DNA of 64,000 nucleotides from SVFI01 sp045588655 (GTDB taxonomy: Bacteria; Bacillota; Clostridia; Lachnospirales; Lachnospiraceae), in NCBI GenBank assembly GCA_045588655.1, contig JAZNEP010000023.1:1-64000 (forward strand). Direction: 5' to 3'. The translations under genes and the position numbers were made by a program. Of the stretch, positions 1-7,877 are shown in pieces (the stretch's first letter is position 1; each line of letters begins with the position of its first letter). Under the pieces are notes generated by a model. It was given only the letters and a program-made list of their open reading frames with translations. It had not been told where the DNA came from and made no database searches.

Positions 1-364
<364 letters not shown>

Positions 365-436
365 AGAGATGGTTTGGATAGGTAAAAAGTGATGTAAAAA
401 GATTTCTTGTATTTGGTTTTGAAGGTACGTATAAGA

Positions 437-465
437 AGCCCTTGCAATTTACTTTGTAAAGGGCT
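437..465 (+). other. Hairpin between 23S rRNA and the tRNA cluster
   Basis: AGCCCTT at 437-443 pairs with AAGGGCT at 459-465, and the stem can extend inward through a one-base bulge (TTGCAA with TTGTAA). No T-run follows, so it looks more like an RNA-processing element or a weak pause site than a terminator. It sits in the roughly 116-nt spacer where a 5S gene would often be, but it has no 5S rRNA features. Confidence 0.4.
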
Positions 466-480
466 ATAATTGAATAGTAT

Positions 481-553
481 TCCTCCTTAGCTCAGTCGGT
501 AGAGCACTCGGCTGTTAACCGAGTTGTCGTTGGTTCAAGTCCAACAGGGGGAG
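481..553 (+). tRNA. tRNA-Asn(GTT)
   Basis: Cloverleaf: acceptor TCCTCCT/AGGGGGA, anticodon arm CTCGG-CTGTTAA-CCGAG giving GTT, T-arm GTTGG-TTCAAGT-CCAAC, discriminator G. CCA is not encoded. First tRNA of the cluster behind the 23S rRNA gene. Confidence 0.97.
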
Positions 554-557
554 TTAT

Positions 558-629
558 GGCTCCTTGGTCAAGCGGTCAAGACATCGCCCTTTCACGGCGG
601 TAACACGGGTTCGATTCCCGTCGGGGTCA
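558..629 (+). tRNA. tRNA-Glu(TTC)
   Basis: Anticodon loop CTTTCAC gives TTC; T-arm ACGGG-TTCGATT-CCCGT; discriminator A at 629. The acceptor GGCTCCT/CGGGGTC contains G-T wobbles and a T-C mismatch at the last pair (7-66), slightly unusual for this tRNA. CCA is not encoded. Confidence 0.95.
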
Positions 630-644
630 CTTTTAATGATATAT

Positions 645-717
645 GCCGATGTGGCTCAATTGGCAGAGCAGCTGATTTGTAATCAGCAGGTTATCGGTTC
701 GAGTCCGATCATCGGCT
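645..717 (+). tRNA. tRNA-Thr(TGT)
   Basis: Fully paired acceptor GCCGATG/CATCGGC; anticodon arm GCTGA-TTTGTAA-TCAGC gives TGT; T-arm loop TTCGAGT. Discriminator T, CCA not encoded. Confidence 0.96.
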
Positions 718-763
718 TTTGCTTATGCAAAGATAAGCGGTCTTTTAGGCAAGACTAGTATAT

Positions 764-837
764 GGACCTTTAGCTCAGTTGGTTAGAGCAATCGGCTCAT
801 AACCGATCGGTCCTGGGTTCGAGTCCCTGAAGGTCCA
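764..837 (+). tRNA. tRNA with CAT anticodon: elongator Met or Ile2
   Basis: Acceptor GGACCTT/AAGGTCC; anticodon arm ATCGG-CTCATAA-CCGAT gives CAT; discriminator A. It is not the initiator, because the GGG/CCC anticodon stem is absent. A CAT anticodon may be read as elongator Met or, after lysidine modification by TilS, as Ile2; the acceptor and loop resemble Firmicutes Ile2 at least as much as Met. The sequence alone does not settle the identity. Confidence 0.9.
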
Positions 838-881
838 TTTTGCTTATAAAGCAGAAAATTTTATAAAAAACAAAAGAATAT

Positions 882-955
882 GGCCCAGTGGCTCAGTTGG
901 TTAGAGCGCCGCCCTGTCACGGCGGAGGTCGTCGGTTCGAGTCCGATCTGGGTCG
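882..955 (+). tRNA. tRNA-Asp(GTC)
   Basis: Acceptor GGCCCAG/CTGGGTC; anticodon arm CCGCC-CTGTCAC-GGCGG gives GTC; discriminator G, as usual for tRNA-Asp. CCA not encoded. Confidence 0.97.
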
Positions 956-978
956 TTTGTATGTACTACATACGAAAT

Positions 979-1051
979 GGGATCTTAGCTCAGCTGGGAG
1001 AGCATCTGCCTTACAAGCAGAGGGTCACAGGTTCGAGCCCTGTAGGTCCCA
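979..1051 (+). tRNA. tRNA-Val(TAC)
   Basis: Acceptor GGGATCT/AGGTCCC; anticodon arm TCTGC-CTTACAA-GCAGA gives TAC; T-loop TTCGAGC; discriminator A. CCA not encoded. Confidence 0.96.
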
Positions 1052-1081
1052 TTAACAGTGTATAGTTGCTATACATTGTGG

Positions 1082-1165
1082 GCCCGCGTGGCGGAACTGG
1101 CAGACGCGCAGGACTTAAAATCCTGTTGTAGCAATACAGTACCGGTTCGATTCCGGTCGCGGGCA
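1082..1165 (+). tRNA. tRNA-Leu(TAA)
   Basis: Class II tRNA of 84 nt with a long variable arm. Acceptor GCCCGCG/CGCGGGC; anticodon loop CTTAAAA gives TAA; T-arm ACCGG-TTCGATT-CCGGT; discriminator A. Last tRNA of the cluster, directly followed by a terminator. Confidence 0.96.
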
Positions 1166-1178
1166 CTTGAAAGAGGAG

Positions 1179-1214
1179 AAAGCATTGAGAAATTCAATGT
1201 TTTCTTTTTTTTTA
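1179..1214 (+). terminator. Terminator of the rRNA-tRNA operon
   Basis: A 10-bp stem (AAAGCATTGA at 1179-1188 with TCAATGTTTT at 1194-1203) with a GAAAT loop is followed by a long T-rich run to about 1214. It lies 13 nt after tRNA-Leu and closes the stable-RNA operon. Confidence 0.9.
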
Positions 1215-1334
1215 TATTGAAAATTATATTATGTGGGATAATAATGTATGAAAAGATTCTTTATGTTATACTTGCTAATATAATATATTTTTAAGAGAGC
1301 ATATAATTGGAGTAAAGCGGAGGAGAGTCAAGTA

Positions 1335-2327
1335 ATGAAAATTTTATTTTATGATACGAAAAAATATGATAGAGATTCTTTTGATAAAATGTTGCCACAA
1401 TTTCCGGAAATAAAAATGGATTTTTTGGACGCTGATCTTTCTGTACACACAGCGCGATTGGCAAAGGGATATGATGCTGTATGTGCTTTTGTGAGTTCTG
1501 ATGTAAGTAAAGATGTATTACAGGTATTAAATGAAAATGGTGTAAAACTTGTTTTGATGCGATGTGCAGGCTATAACAATGTGGATGTTGAGGAGGCAAA
1601 AGAATGCGGAATTACTGTACTTAGAGTTCCCGGATATTCGCCGGAGGCAGTAGCAGAGCATGCAATGGCATTGGCGCTTGCAGTAAACCGAAGAATACAC
1701 AAAGGATATATAAAAGTCCGAGAAAATAATTTCAGTCTGGTAGGATTAACCGGTGTGAATTTTTTTCAGAAAACAGCAGGTATTGTAGGAACCGGAAAAA
1801 TAGGGGCAGCCATGTGCCGGATTTGCAGAGGTTTTGGTATGAAAGTTATTGCATATGATATGTACCAAAATCCGGATTTGGATTTTGTTGAGTATGTTGA
1901 TTTTGACACGTTGCTTGCTCAAAGTGATTTGATATCATTGCATTGCCCTTTGACCGAGGATAACTATCATATGATTAATACGGATACGATAGAAAAAATG
2001 AAAGATGAAGTCATTTTAGTGAATACATCCAGAGGTGCATTGATTAAGACAGATGATTTGATTTTAGGAATAAGAAGCAAGAAATTTTTTGCAGTGGGAC
2101 TTGATGTATATGAGGAGGAAACAAATAATGTTTTTGAAAATCGTGAGGATGATATTTTGGAGCATTCGATTACTGCAAGATTGTTATCTTTCCCAAACGT
2201 AATTGTAACATCTCATCAAGGATTTTTGACGGAGGAGGCTCTTGCGTCCATCAGTCAGACAACGTTGCAAAATGCAATCGATTATATAGGTGGAAATGTC
2301 AAGGAAAGTAATATAGTCACGATTTGA
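1335..2327 (+). CDS. ldhA: D-lactate dehydrogenase / D-2-hydroxyacid dehydrogenase
   Basis: NAD-dependent reduction of pyruvate to D-lactate is the likely reaction, used to regenerate NAD+ in fermentation. The 330-residue protein has the usual length and two-domain plan of the family: a split catalytic domain around a Rossmann domain with GIVGTGKIG near 153-161. The catalytic residues are visible: Arg233 in NTSRGAL, a glutamate in DVYEEE at about 260-262, and His294 in SHQGFLTEEAL. A good AGGAGAG site precedes ATG 1335. It follows the stable-RNA terminator and probably has its own promoter; a perfect TATAAT lies at 1279-1284 with no clear -35. A GH3 gene follows 76 nt later and may be cotranscribed. 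Substrate specificity within the hydroxyacid dehydrogenases is inferred from similarity of motifs. Confidence 0.88.
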   Translation: MKILFYDTKKYDRDSFDKMLPQFPEIKMDFLDADLSVHTARLAKGYDAVCAFVSSDVSKDVLQVLNENGVKLVLMRCAGYNNVDVEEAKECGITVLRVPGYSPEAVAEHAMALALAVNRRIHKGYIKVRENNFSLVGLTGVNFFQKTAGIVGTGKIGAAMCRICRGFGMKVIAYDMYQNPDLDFVEYVDFDTLLAQSDLISLHCPLTEDNYHMINTDTIEKMKDEVILVNTSRGALIKTDDLILGIRSKKFFAVGLDVYEEETNNVFENREDDILEHSITARLLSFPNVIVTSHQGFLTEEALASISQTTLQNAIDYIGGNVKESNIVTI

Positions 2328-2403
2328 TGATTATGGAATAGGATAGGAAGCGTGATGATTAGTGGGGATGACACGAAAGCAAAAGAATGGGAAGGTATGG
2401 GTT

Positions 2404-4794
2404 ATGGATGTAAAAAAAGTATTGGAAACAATGTCACTCGAAGAAAAAGCACGGCTTGTAAATGGTGCATCATTTTTCGGGACAGCACAGATTGATCGCT
2501 TAGGGATTCCAAGAATACAATTATTGGATGGTGGTACCGGAATAAATTTTGAACAGCTTTTTGGAGATATGGTCAAGGAAGGAAAGCATGGTGCAGATAG
2601 TACAAATGAAATGGTTGGAAGTACTGTGCTGACCCATGTGATTGATAGCTATTTTGAGCCAGAAAAATTGACAAAAGAAGAATTAAGATTACATGCATGG
2701 ATTAGCGAACAGTTAGAAAAAAAATTGGATGGGATGAAATATGCGCCAAGTTGTTTTCCACCGGGTATATTGCTTGGCGCCACCTGGAATAAAGAAGTGG
2801 TGGGGCAAGTAGGCGAAGCACTGGGGAAAGAGGCAAAATTATATGGTATTCAAATACTTCTGGGGACGCCGAATGTAAATATACATAGGGATCCGTTAAA
2901 CGGACGATTATTTGAAGGTTACTCAGAGGACCCGTGTCTTGTTTCAAAGCTCGCACCGGAGTTAGTGAAAGGGGTTCAAAAGTATGGAGTTGCAGCAAAT
3001 GTAAAGCATTTTGCAGCAAACAATCAAGAGACAAACCGAGTTGGTGTCAATGAGACGATTTCTTTGCGTGCATTGGAGGAAATATATTTTCCGGGATTTA
3101 AAGCGTGTGTACAGGTAGGAAATGTCAAGACCGTGATGAGTGCATATAATCGAATTAACAAGATACCTTGTACAGAGAATAAATGGTTGTTGACAGAGAA
3201 GCTTAGAAAGGAGTGGGGATTTGACGGAGTGGTGATGTCTGATTGGGGGGCTGTTTATCATCCGGTAGAAGCTCTTGCGGCAGGAAATGATTTGGCGATG
3301 CCGGGGCCAATTGCATGGGAACCGATAGCAGAGGCAGTGCAAAGCGGAGCTTTAAAAGAGGATGAATTAAATCTTGCAGTAGAGCGTTTGCTTTCTCTTA
3401 TCGACTGGATATCACAAAACTTTAAGCATGATGTTTTAACTGAAAAAACGATAGAACAACTGAGAATAGAAACGAATCGTGTGGCTTATCGGGCAGCCAG
3501 TGAAGGGGCGGTTCTTCTTGAGAATGCAGGAATTCTTCCGTTTTCTGAAGATACGCAGACATTTGTGGTTGGGAGCGGAGCAGACAGATTGCTGGAATGT
3601 GGAAGCGGTAGTGCAGGTATAACAACGAATCGTACCACAAGTTTCATACAAAATCTGAAGCAATCACAAGAGAAGGAAGCAGATATTATAGTATGTGTGT
3701 GTAAGCTGGGGGGAATGGAAGGGAATGATCGACCGCATATGCATCTTGTAAAGGAAGATTTAGAGATTCTCTATAGCTATGGTGCAATTGATTATGAATC
3801 AGCACCGCAAATAGTACGTGCGCAGTTAGCAGAGATGACACGATTAGAGGTAAAAAGAAAGCAGAAAGACCTAGTTCTTATTTTAAATGTGTGTGGACCT
3901 GTAGATTTATCATATATAAATAAGGATGTTGTAAAAGCGGTGTTAGTGTCATTTTTGCCGGGGATGGAAGGCGGGAAGGCAATTGCTGATATTTTAGTCG
4001 GAAAAGTAAATCCATCTGGTAAGTTGCCGCTCACATTTCCTGTGAAATATGAAGATACACCTACGTACTTAAACTTTCCGGGAGATGGCTATGAGGTATG
4101 TTATGGTGAAGGAATTTATGTGGGCTATCGCTATTATGAAAAAAAGAAAATAAAGCCACTTTACCCATTTGGATTTGGAATGTCCTACACAACATTTGCG
4201 TATGAAGGTCTGAAACAGATGAGTGTACGGAGTGATAAGATTACATTTACTGTTCTGATAAAGAATACAGGAGACCGATTTGGTGCGCAGGTAGTGCAAA
4301 TCTACGTTGGAGACCCGTATGCTACGCTTCAGAAGCCGGTAAAAGAGCTTGTGGCATTTGAAAAGGTATATTTGGAGGCGGGAGAACAAAAAGCTGTCAA
4401 ATTCGAAATTAGCACGGAACAATTGGCTTCATATGATGCAGATTTGAAGCAATGGACGGTGGAAGAAGGGTATTATGATATATATGCAGCGACTTCGTCG
4501 AATATGGATGATGTATTTGCAAAAGAGAGAGTTTACGTACATACCGAATCACCATATAGTTTTGGACTTGGTTCGACGGTAAAGACAATGTATGAACATG
4601 TGGATTTGAAGCAGGCAATAAGAAAACTTTGGCTACAGAAGAAATGGGACTGGGGAATTGTGGAAAATAATTATCAGTATACATCGAACCGCACCATTTA
4701 TGAAATTATGCCAAAAGAAGAAAAATGGAAAGCGGAAGACGATGCGTTAGTCAATGAATTTTTGATGACAGTGAAGAAAATCAAGAAACAGTAG
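2404..4794 (+). CDS. Glycoside hydrolase family 3 beta-glucosidase-like enzyme
   Basis: Family 3 retaining glycosidase, probably cytoplasmic because no signal peptide is seen, releasing sugars from imported beta-linked oligosaccharides. Domain order: barrel with the conserved KHF motif (Lys201-His202) and nucleophile Asp280 in VMSDW; alpha/beta sandwich from about 330 to 560; GFGMSYTTF near 590; fibronectin-III-like domain at about 608-685; then roughly 100 extra residues. The open frame begins with GTG 2362, but ATG 2404 is chosen because GGAAGG lies 8 nt upstream and MDVKKVLETMSLEEKA matches the usual GH3 start; this gives 796 residues. It probably follows ldhA in one transcript. Exact sugar specificity cannot be read from the sequence. 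Confidence 0.88.
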   Translation: MDVKKVLETMSLEEKARLVNGASFFGTAQIDRLGIPRIQLLDGGTGINFEQLFGDMVKEGKHGADSTNEMVGSTVLTHVIDSYFEPEKLTKEELRLHAWISEQLEKKLDGMKYAPSCFPPGILLGATWNKEVVGQVGEALGKEAKLYGIQILLGTPNVNIHRDPLNGRLFEGYSEDPCLVSKLAPELVKGVQKYGVAANVKHFAANNQETNRVGVNETISLRALEEIYFPGFKACVQVGNVKTVMSAYNRINKIPCTENKWLLTEKLRKEWGFDGVVMSDWGAVYHPVEALAAGNDLAMPGPIAWEPIAEAVQSGALKEDELNLAVERLLSLIDWISQNFKHDVLTEKTIEQLRIETNRVAYRAASEGAVLLENAGILPFSEDTQTFVVGSGADRLLECGSGSAGITTNRTTSFIQNLKQSQEKEADIIVCVCKLGGMEGNDRPHMHLVKEDLEILYSYGAIDYESAPQIVRAQLAEMTRLEVKRKQKDLVLILNVCGPVDLSYINKDVVKAVLVSFLPGMEGGKAIADILVGKVNPSGKLPLTFPVKYEDTPTYLNFPGDGYEVCYGEGIYVGYRYYEKKKIKPLYPFGFGMSYTTFAYEGLKQMSVRSDKITFTVLIKNTGDRFGAQVVQIYVGDPYATLQKPVKELVAFEKVYLEAGEQKAVKFEISTEQLASYDADLKQWTVEEGYYDIYAATSSNMDDVFAKERVYVHTESPYSFGLGSTVKTMYEHVDLKQAIRKLWLQKKWDWGIVENNYQYTSNRTIYEIMPKEEKWKAEDDALVNEFLMTVKKIKKQ

Positions 4795-4802
4795 AAAAAA
4801 AG

Positions 4803-4842
4803 AGCAAGGATCGGTGTATGTAGCGATCCTTGCTTATTTTTT
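4803..4842. terminator. Bidirectional terminator between convergent genes
   Basis: A perfect 11-bp stem (AGCAAGGATCG at 4803-4813 with CGATCCTTGCT at 4824-4834) has a T-rich run on the right and an A-run on the left. It can therefore stop both the GH3 transcript and the leftward YtxH-like gene. Confidence 0.92.
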
Positions 4843-4845
4843 AAA

Positions 4846-5205
4846 TTATTTGTTATCGGCCTTATCTTCGTCAAAAAATTCTTCAATAGTTTCAGTGGTA
4901 GAGGCTTCGTCATCCTCATCGGTACCGTCTTCGACGGTGTCAATCATAGGTTCGTCATCTTCTTCATCAAATGGTTCTGTATCGGAAGTTTCAGCAGAGG
5001 AAGTATTTAAATTAAGAGGTACATAAGTACGCTCTGCTGATTCTGTCCCATTTTCATAATCTTCATCATCGTCAAAATCATCAAAATCATCAAAATCGTC
5101 ATCTTCAAATCTATCGTCATCGTTCTTTTTCATAACATAGTAGGCACCTGCAGCAATGGCACCGATTGCAGCACCGAATAATAATCCTTTAGTGAACTTT
5201 TTCAT
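4846..5205 (-). CDS. Acidic YtxH-like membrane-anchored protein
   Basis: A 119-residue protein with a short basic N-terminus and one glycine/alanine-rich membrane helix (about 4-25, KKFTKGLLFGAAIGAIAAG). This is the N-terminal pattern of YtxH-type small envelope proteins. The rest is very acidic, with runs of Asp/Glu including several D-D-F repeats, and is probably disordered. The start at 5205 has AAGGAG 8 nt upstream; an in-frame ATG 18 nt further upstream lacks a site. The function is not known. It lies directly downstream, on the same strand, of the two-component genes. Confidence 0.72.
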   Translation of the reverse strand: MKKFTKGLLFGAAIGAIAAGAYYVMKKNDDDRFEDDDFDDFDDFDDDEDYENGTESAERTYVPLNLNTSSAETSDTEPFDEEDDEPMIDTVEDGTDEDDEASTTETIEEFFDEDKADNK

Positions 5206-5299
5206 ATAGACAACTCCTTTCAATATCCGCTTTTTTCTATTTTAAAATAAATTTACAGAATATACAAGCAGTTTATGCAGAATTGTACGATTAAAGTCA

Positions 5300-6112
5300 T
5301 TAAATTTTAAATTTCGTTCTTACTTTTGTTGCATAAAAATATACGAATTCCATAATGGTTGGAACACCGCGATCTGAGCGGATTCGAGCGGTATAATAAG
5401 TGAGTAAATCATCAGGATCGCTTACACGCCATGCGCGGTTGATAGCATATTGCATAGAACGTTCGATACTTGCATCACTCTTTCTATATCGAGGTCCGAG
5501 AATGGAAAAGAAATTGGTGTCGTAGTTCTGTGATTTTAAATAGATGGCATCGGTTAGATATTGATAACCTACTGCTTTAGGGCTAATGCCAACTAAATTA
5601 AGTTCTTCGCGTATGAAGGCAATGATTCGGTGTTCGTTTGTAGATGCAGCGGATGGAGAAAAAAGTGTTGAACTTAAATCAATAGAGGAATCTTGGGAGA
5701 AATCACCATGGGATTGAGCTACATTGGTCATTAACCGTATGAAATCAATGACATACTGTGCAGAATAATCTTCCTGATATTTAACAAGAATGAAGTCTGC
5801 ACCAAGTGATCTGGCCATTTGGTGAGTTCTGCGACTGCTATTATTTGTGGTGACTAAAAGATAAGGATGATCCCGGAGATGGAGTTTGTTTAATTCGGAT
5901 AAAAATTGTAGACCATTTCCGCCACCATTGTGTAATTCAAGATCGATAATAATGGCATCAGGACAGTCTTTTTTTATTATTTCAATTGCACTCATGGCAT
6001 TTGCAGTACAGGCAGTTAAAATGATATCATCCAAAGTTTCGACATAGTTTTTGAAAGCGATACAATCCGGCTCATCATCTTCGATTAATAAAATTCGTAA
6101 TTGTTTTGTCAT
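5300..6112 (-). CDS. Response regulator with receiver domain and Spo0A-type DNA-binding domain
   Basis: Residues 1-125 form a receiver domain: acidic pocket Glu11/Asp12/Asp13, phospho-acceptor Asp57 in IIIDLELHNGG, and a conserved lysine in the ILVKYQ stretch. After a Ser/Asp-rich linker, residues about 160-265 resemble the Spo0A C-terminal DNA-binding domain, including GYQYLTDAI and SIERSMQYAINRAW. It is unlikely to be Spo0A itself, because it forms a unit with a dedicated kinase: its ATG overlaps the kinase stop by 4 nt. A GGAGG site lies 9 nt before the start, inside the kinase gene. The expected role is transcriptional output of the signal sensed by the kinase. An AgrC-type kinase is normally paired with a LytTR regulator, so this pairing is unusual. 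Confidence 0.85.
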   Translation of the reverse strand: MTKQLRILLIEDDEPDCIAFKNYVETLDDIILTACTANAMSAIEIIKKDCPDAIIIDLELHNGGGNGLQFLSELNKLHLRDHPYLLVTTNNSSRRTHQMARSLGADFILVKYQEDYSAQYVIDFIRLMTNVAQSHGDFSQDSSIDLSSTLFSPSAASTNEHRIIAFIREELNLVGISPKAVGYQYLTDAIYLKSQNYDTNFFSILGPRYRKSDASIERSMQYAINRAWRVSDPDDLLTYYTARIRSDRGVPTIMEFVYFYATKVRTKFKI

Positions 6113-7611
6113 GCACTTTTTCCTCCATTTTCTGAACTTTTTTCTGATGGTATAACATAAAGATCACCACGTATTAGTGTGTTAGTAATCTCTTTATGAC
6201 GATGCGACTGAATGACATAGTGATTTTTATTATTGAATGATAATATGATTTTCTTGGTGAAGTTGTCTTCATGTAAGCTATATTCCTGTATTTGTAAGGA
6301 ACAGCGATATTTCTTTTTGATTTTCCAAATATCCATCCAGCCAATGCCACTACCATTTTCATCTGCATGTGTGGTATGTGGTTGAAGTCCAAGATTATGT
6401 AGTGTGCGTATATCAAAGGTATTACCCGTGTCGGCAATGGAAAAATAAGCTTCATTTTGGTATTTACCAAAGGTGACTTGCAATTTTCCGGTATCGTGGC
6501 CAATCATTGCAATGATTGCATTTTCAAGTAAATCGGAGAGTAAATGAGACAAATCATCTTCGGAGATATGCTCCAATAAGTAAGTTAGATTATCTTTGGT
6601 ATATTTACACTGAAAGGAAATATGGTTAGCGTCAGCTTTCTTTTGCATATATGCGAGTACTGCGTCAATGCGGATATATCCGGTAGGAGACCAGTGGATA
6701 TCATGTTCACGATAGGATGACAGTATTCCTTTGCGGTTTTGTGATAGCGCGTGTAACTGTGTAGCAAGCATAGTGCCATATTGTTTCAATAGGTTGACGT
6801 CGGTATTGTAATCAAAAGAAAGAAAGTCAGAAACGGCATTTTCCATGGCTGGAATTAACTTATTGTCTTTATGAACAATTCTTGCTAACTCGTCATTATC
6901 GCTGGTGAGAATTTCAATTAAGCGATCTTTTTCGGCTAGTTCATCATATAGAGACTGTATTTCTAGATTCCGCAGTTTTTCAACATATGATTTTGTGATT
7001 TGCTTTTGCCACCATGTGAAGAGTTGGAAGGCGAGCAGGAAGACTATGAGTGGAATAAGATCTTCAGCTAGGTTGGAAGGGGATGTATTAGTTTGATCTA
7101 GTATTTTTAAAGCTAAGATATAGATACTTGCTAATATGCCAAAGTGAATAAAGTTAATTGTGGTTAAAAAAGGCATTCCTGTTTTGAATCGCTTTATTCT
7201 AAATAACAAATAAGTTGCCACCATGGTTAATATACTGGCAATAGCTGCGAATAAGTTAATTGGAATGTGATTATTATAATAATAGAATGGAGAAAAAAAT
7301 ATAGTAACAATGAGCGTACAGAAAAAATAAACAATATGGTATAAAGCTAACGATATTACCGAGATGGTAAGGCATAAATCCATTTTGGTTCTATGTATAT
7401 AATACATAGAACATGCAAATAAAATGCCGAAAATAATGGAGGACGATTGTGGAAAGATATAATGGAAAAATATTGAAGCAAGATAGAGGATTGATAATAC
7501 AAAAATATTAGTGTATGTGCTTGGTAGTTTGTTACTGTTTATTTTGAGAAGTTTATTGTAAGAGAAGGTGCAACATAGAATACGAAAAAAATGTGTAACT
7601 AATGAAATCAT
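6109..7611 (-). CDS. AgrC-like membrane sensor histidine kinase (GHKL ATPase)
   Basis: The first roughly 205 residues hold six or seven hydrophobic helices. A coiled-coil signalling helix follows (about 205-250), then a phosphotransfer segment (IVHKDNKL), and a GHKL ATPase with an N-box near Asn364 (LLSDLLENAI) and G-boxes (ADTG; GSGIGW near 420). A polytopic sensor with no periplasmic domain is the plan of peptide-pheromone receptors of the AgrC class. The gene is translationally coupled to the Spo0A-type response regulator. The region divergent from its start encodes an 18-residue peptide. There is no AgrB or AgrD homologue nearby, so a cyclic thiolactone signal is not supported. Confidence 0.85.
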   Translation of the reverse strand: MISLVTHFFRILCCTFSYNKLLKINSNKLPSTYTNIFVLSILYLASIFFHYIFPQSSSIIFGILFACSMYYIHRTKMDLCLTISVISLALYHIVYFFCTLIVTIFFSPFYYYNNHIPINLFAAIASILTMVATYLLFRIKRFKTGMPFLTTINFIHFGILASIYILALKILDQTNTSPSNLAEDLIPLIVFLLAFQLFTWWQKQITKSYVEKLRNLEIQSLYDELAEKDRLIEILTSDNDELARIVHKDNKLIPAMENAVSDFLSFDYNTDVNLLKQYGTMLATQLHALSQNRKGILSSYREHDIHWSPTGYIRIDAVLAYMQKKADANHISFQCKYTKDNLTYLLEHISEDDLSHLLSDLLENAIIAMIGHDTGKLQVTFGKYQNEAYFSIADTGNTFDIRTLHNLGLQPHTTHADENGSGIGWMDIWKIKKKYRCSLQIQEYSLHEDNFTKKIILSFNNKNHYVIQSHRHKEITNTLIRGDLYVIPSEKSSENGGKSA

Positions 7612-7681
7612 TTGATATCCCCCGAATTACAACAAAAAATACAATACAAAGACTAATAGTAGAATCATCTAAATGAAAGTA

Positions 7682-7701
7682 ATCTCCCGTAAAAGGGAGG
7701 T
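7682..7701 (+). promoter_or_regulatory. Hairpin enclosing the ribosome-binding site of the 18-residue peptide
   Basis: ATCTCCC at 7682-7688 pairs with GGGAGGT at 7695-7701 around a 6-nt loop. The right arm is the Shine-Dalgarno sequence of the peptide gene at 7708. Folded, the stem would block ribosome access, so translation may depend on a trans-acting RNA, a protein or ongoing transcription. The pairing is seen directly; the regulation is inferred. Confidence 0.6.
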
Positions 7702-7707
7702 GAAACA

Positions 7708-7764
7708 ATGGACTATTTAAGATGGATATTAGATGTTTGGGCCACATTACGAGATCTGGGCTAA
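7708..7764 (+). CDS. 18-residue amphipathic peptide, possible signal or effector
   Basis: ATG 7708 opens a complete 18-codon frame, MDYLRWILDVWATLRDLG, ending at TAA 7764. It has an optimal GGGAGGTG site 6-7 nt upstream, one of the best in the window. Hydrophobic residues (Leu4, Ile7, Leu8, Trp11, Leu14, Leu17) recur every 3-4 positions while Asp and Arg fill the opposite face, which suggests an amphipathic helix. There is no Cys, no leader-peptide cleavage motif and no transporter or protease gene beside it. It lies divergently, about 95 bp from an AgrC-like kinase gene, so it could be the ligand of that kinase, an output such as a phenol-soluble-modulin-like peptide, or a translated leader. 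No family is recognised. Confidence 0.55.
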   Translation: MDYLRWILDVWATLRDLG

Positions 7765-7825
7765 GATATTAATCTGTAATTAGGCATTCAAAAATATCCT
7801 TTTAAAAATTTCGACTATCAGAACT

Positions 7826-7871
7826 TGTTGTACAACATTATTTATGGTTACAAACACCTAAATTATATAAT
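7826..7871 (+). promoter_or_regulatory. Palindrome plus -10 box ahead of a possible regulatory RNA
   Basis: A perfect 12-bp palindrome TGTTGTACAACA (7826-7837) lies 28 bp upstream of a perfect TATAAT (7866-7871). The -35 is poor, as at promoters that need an activator. The half-site TACAACA also occurs at 7628-7634, 25 bp before a TAGAAT (7660-7665) that could serve the peptide gene. The shared spacing suggests one regulator, perhaps the adjacent response regulator. Confidence 0.4.
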
Positions 7872-7877
7872 ACAAAT

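Noticed and set aside
564..1294. Three overlapping frames (60-80 codons) across the tRNA cluster
   Set aside because: They read through the tRNA genes and have no ribosome-binding sites; composition follows the tRNA sequences.
5300..6112. Master regulator Spo0A
   Set aside because: The regulator is coupled to its own kinase gene and its receiver and output sequences are divergent from typical Spo0A; a Spo0A-like paralogue is more likely.
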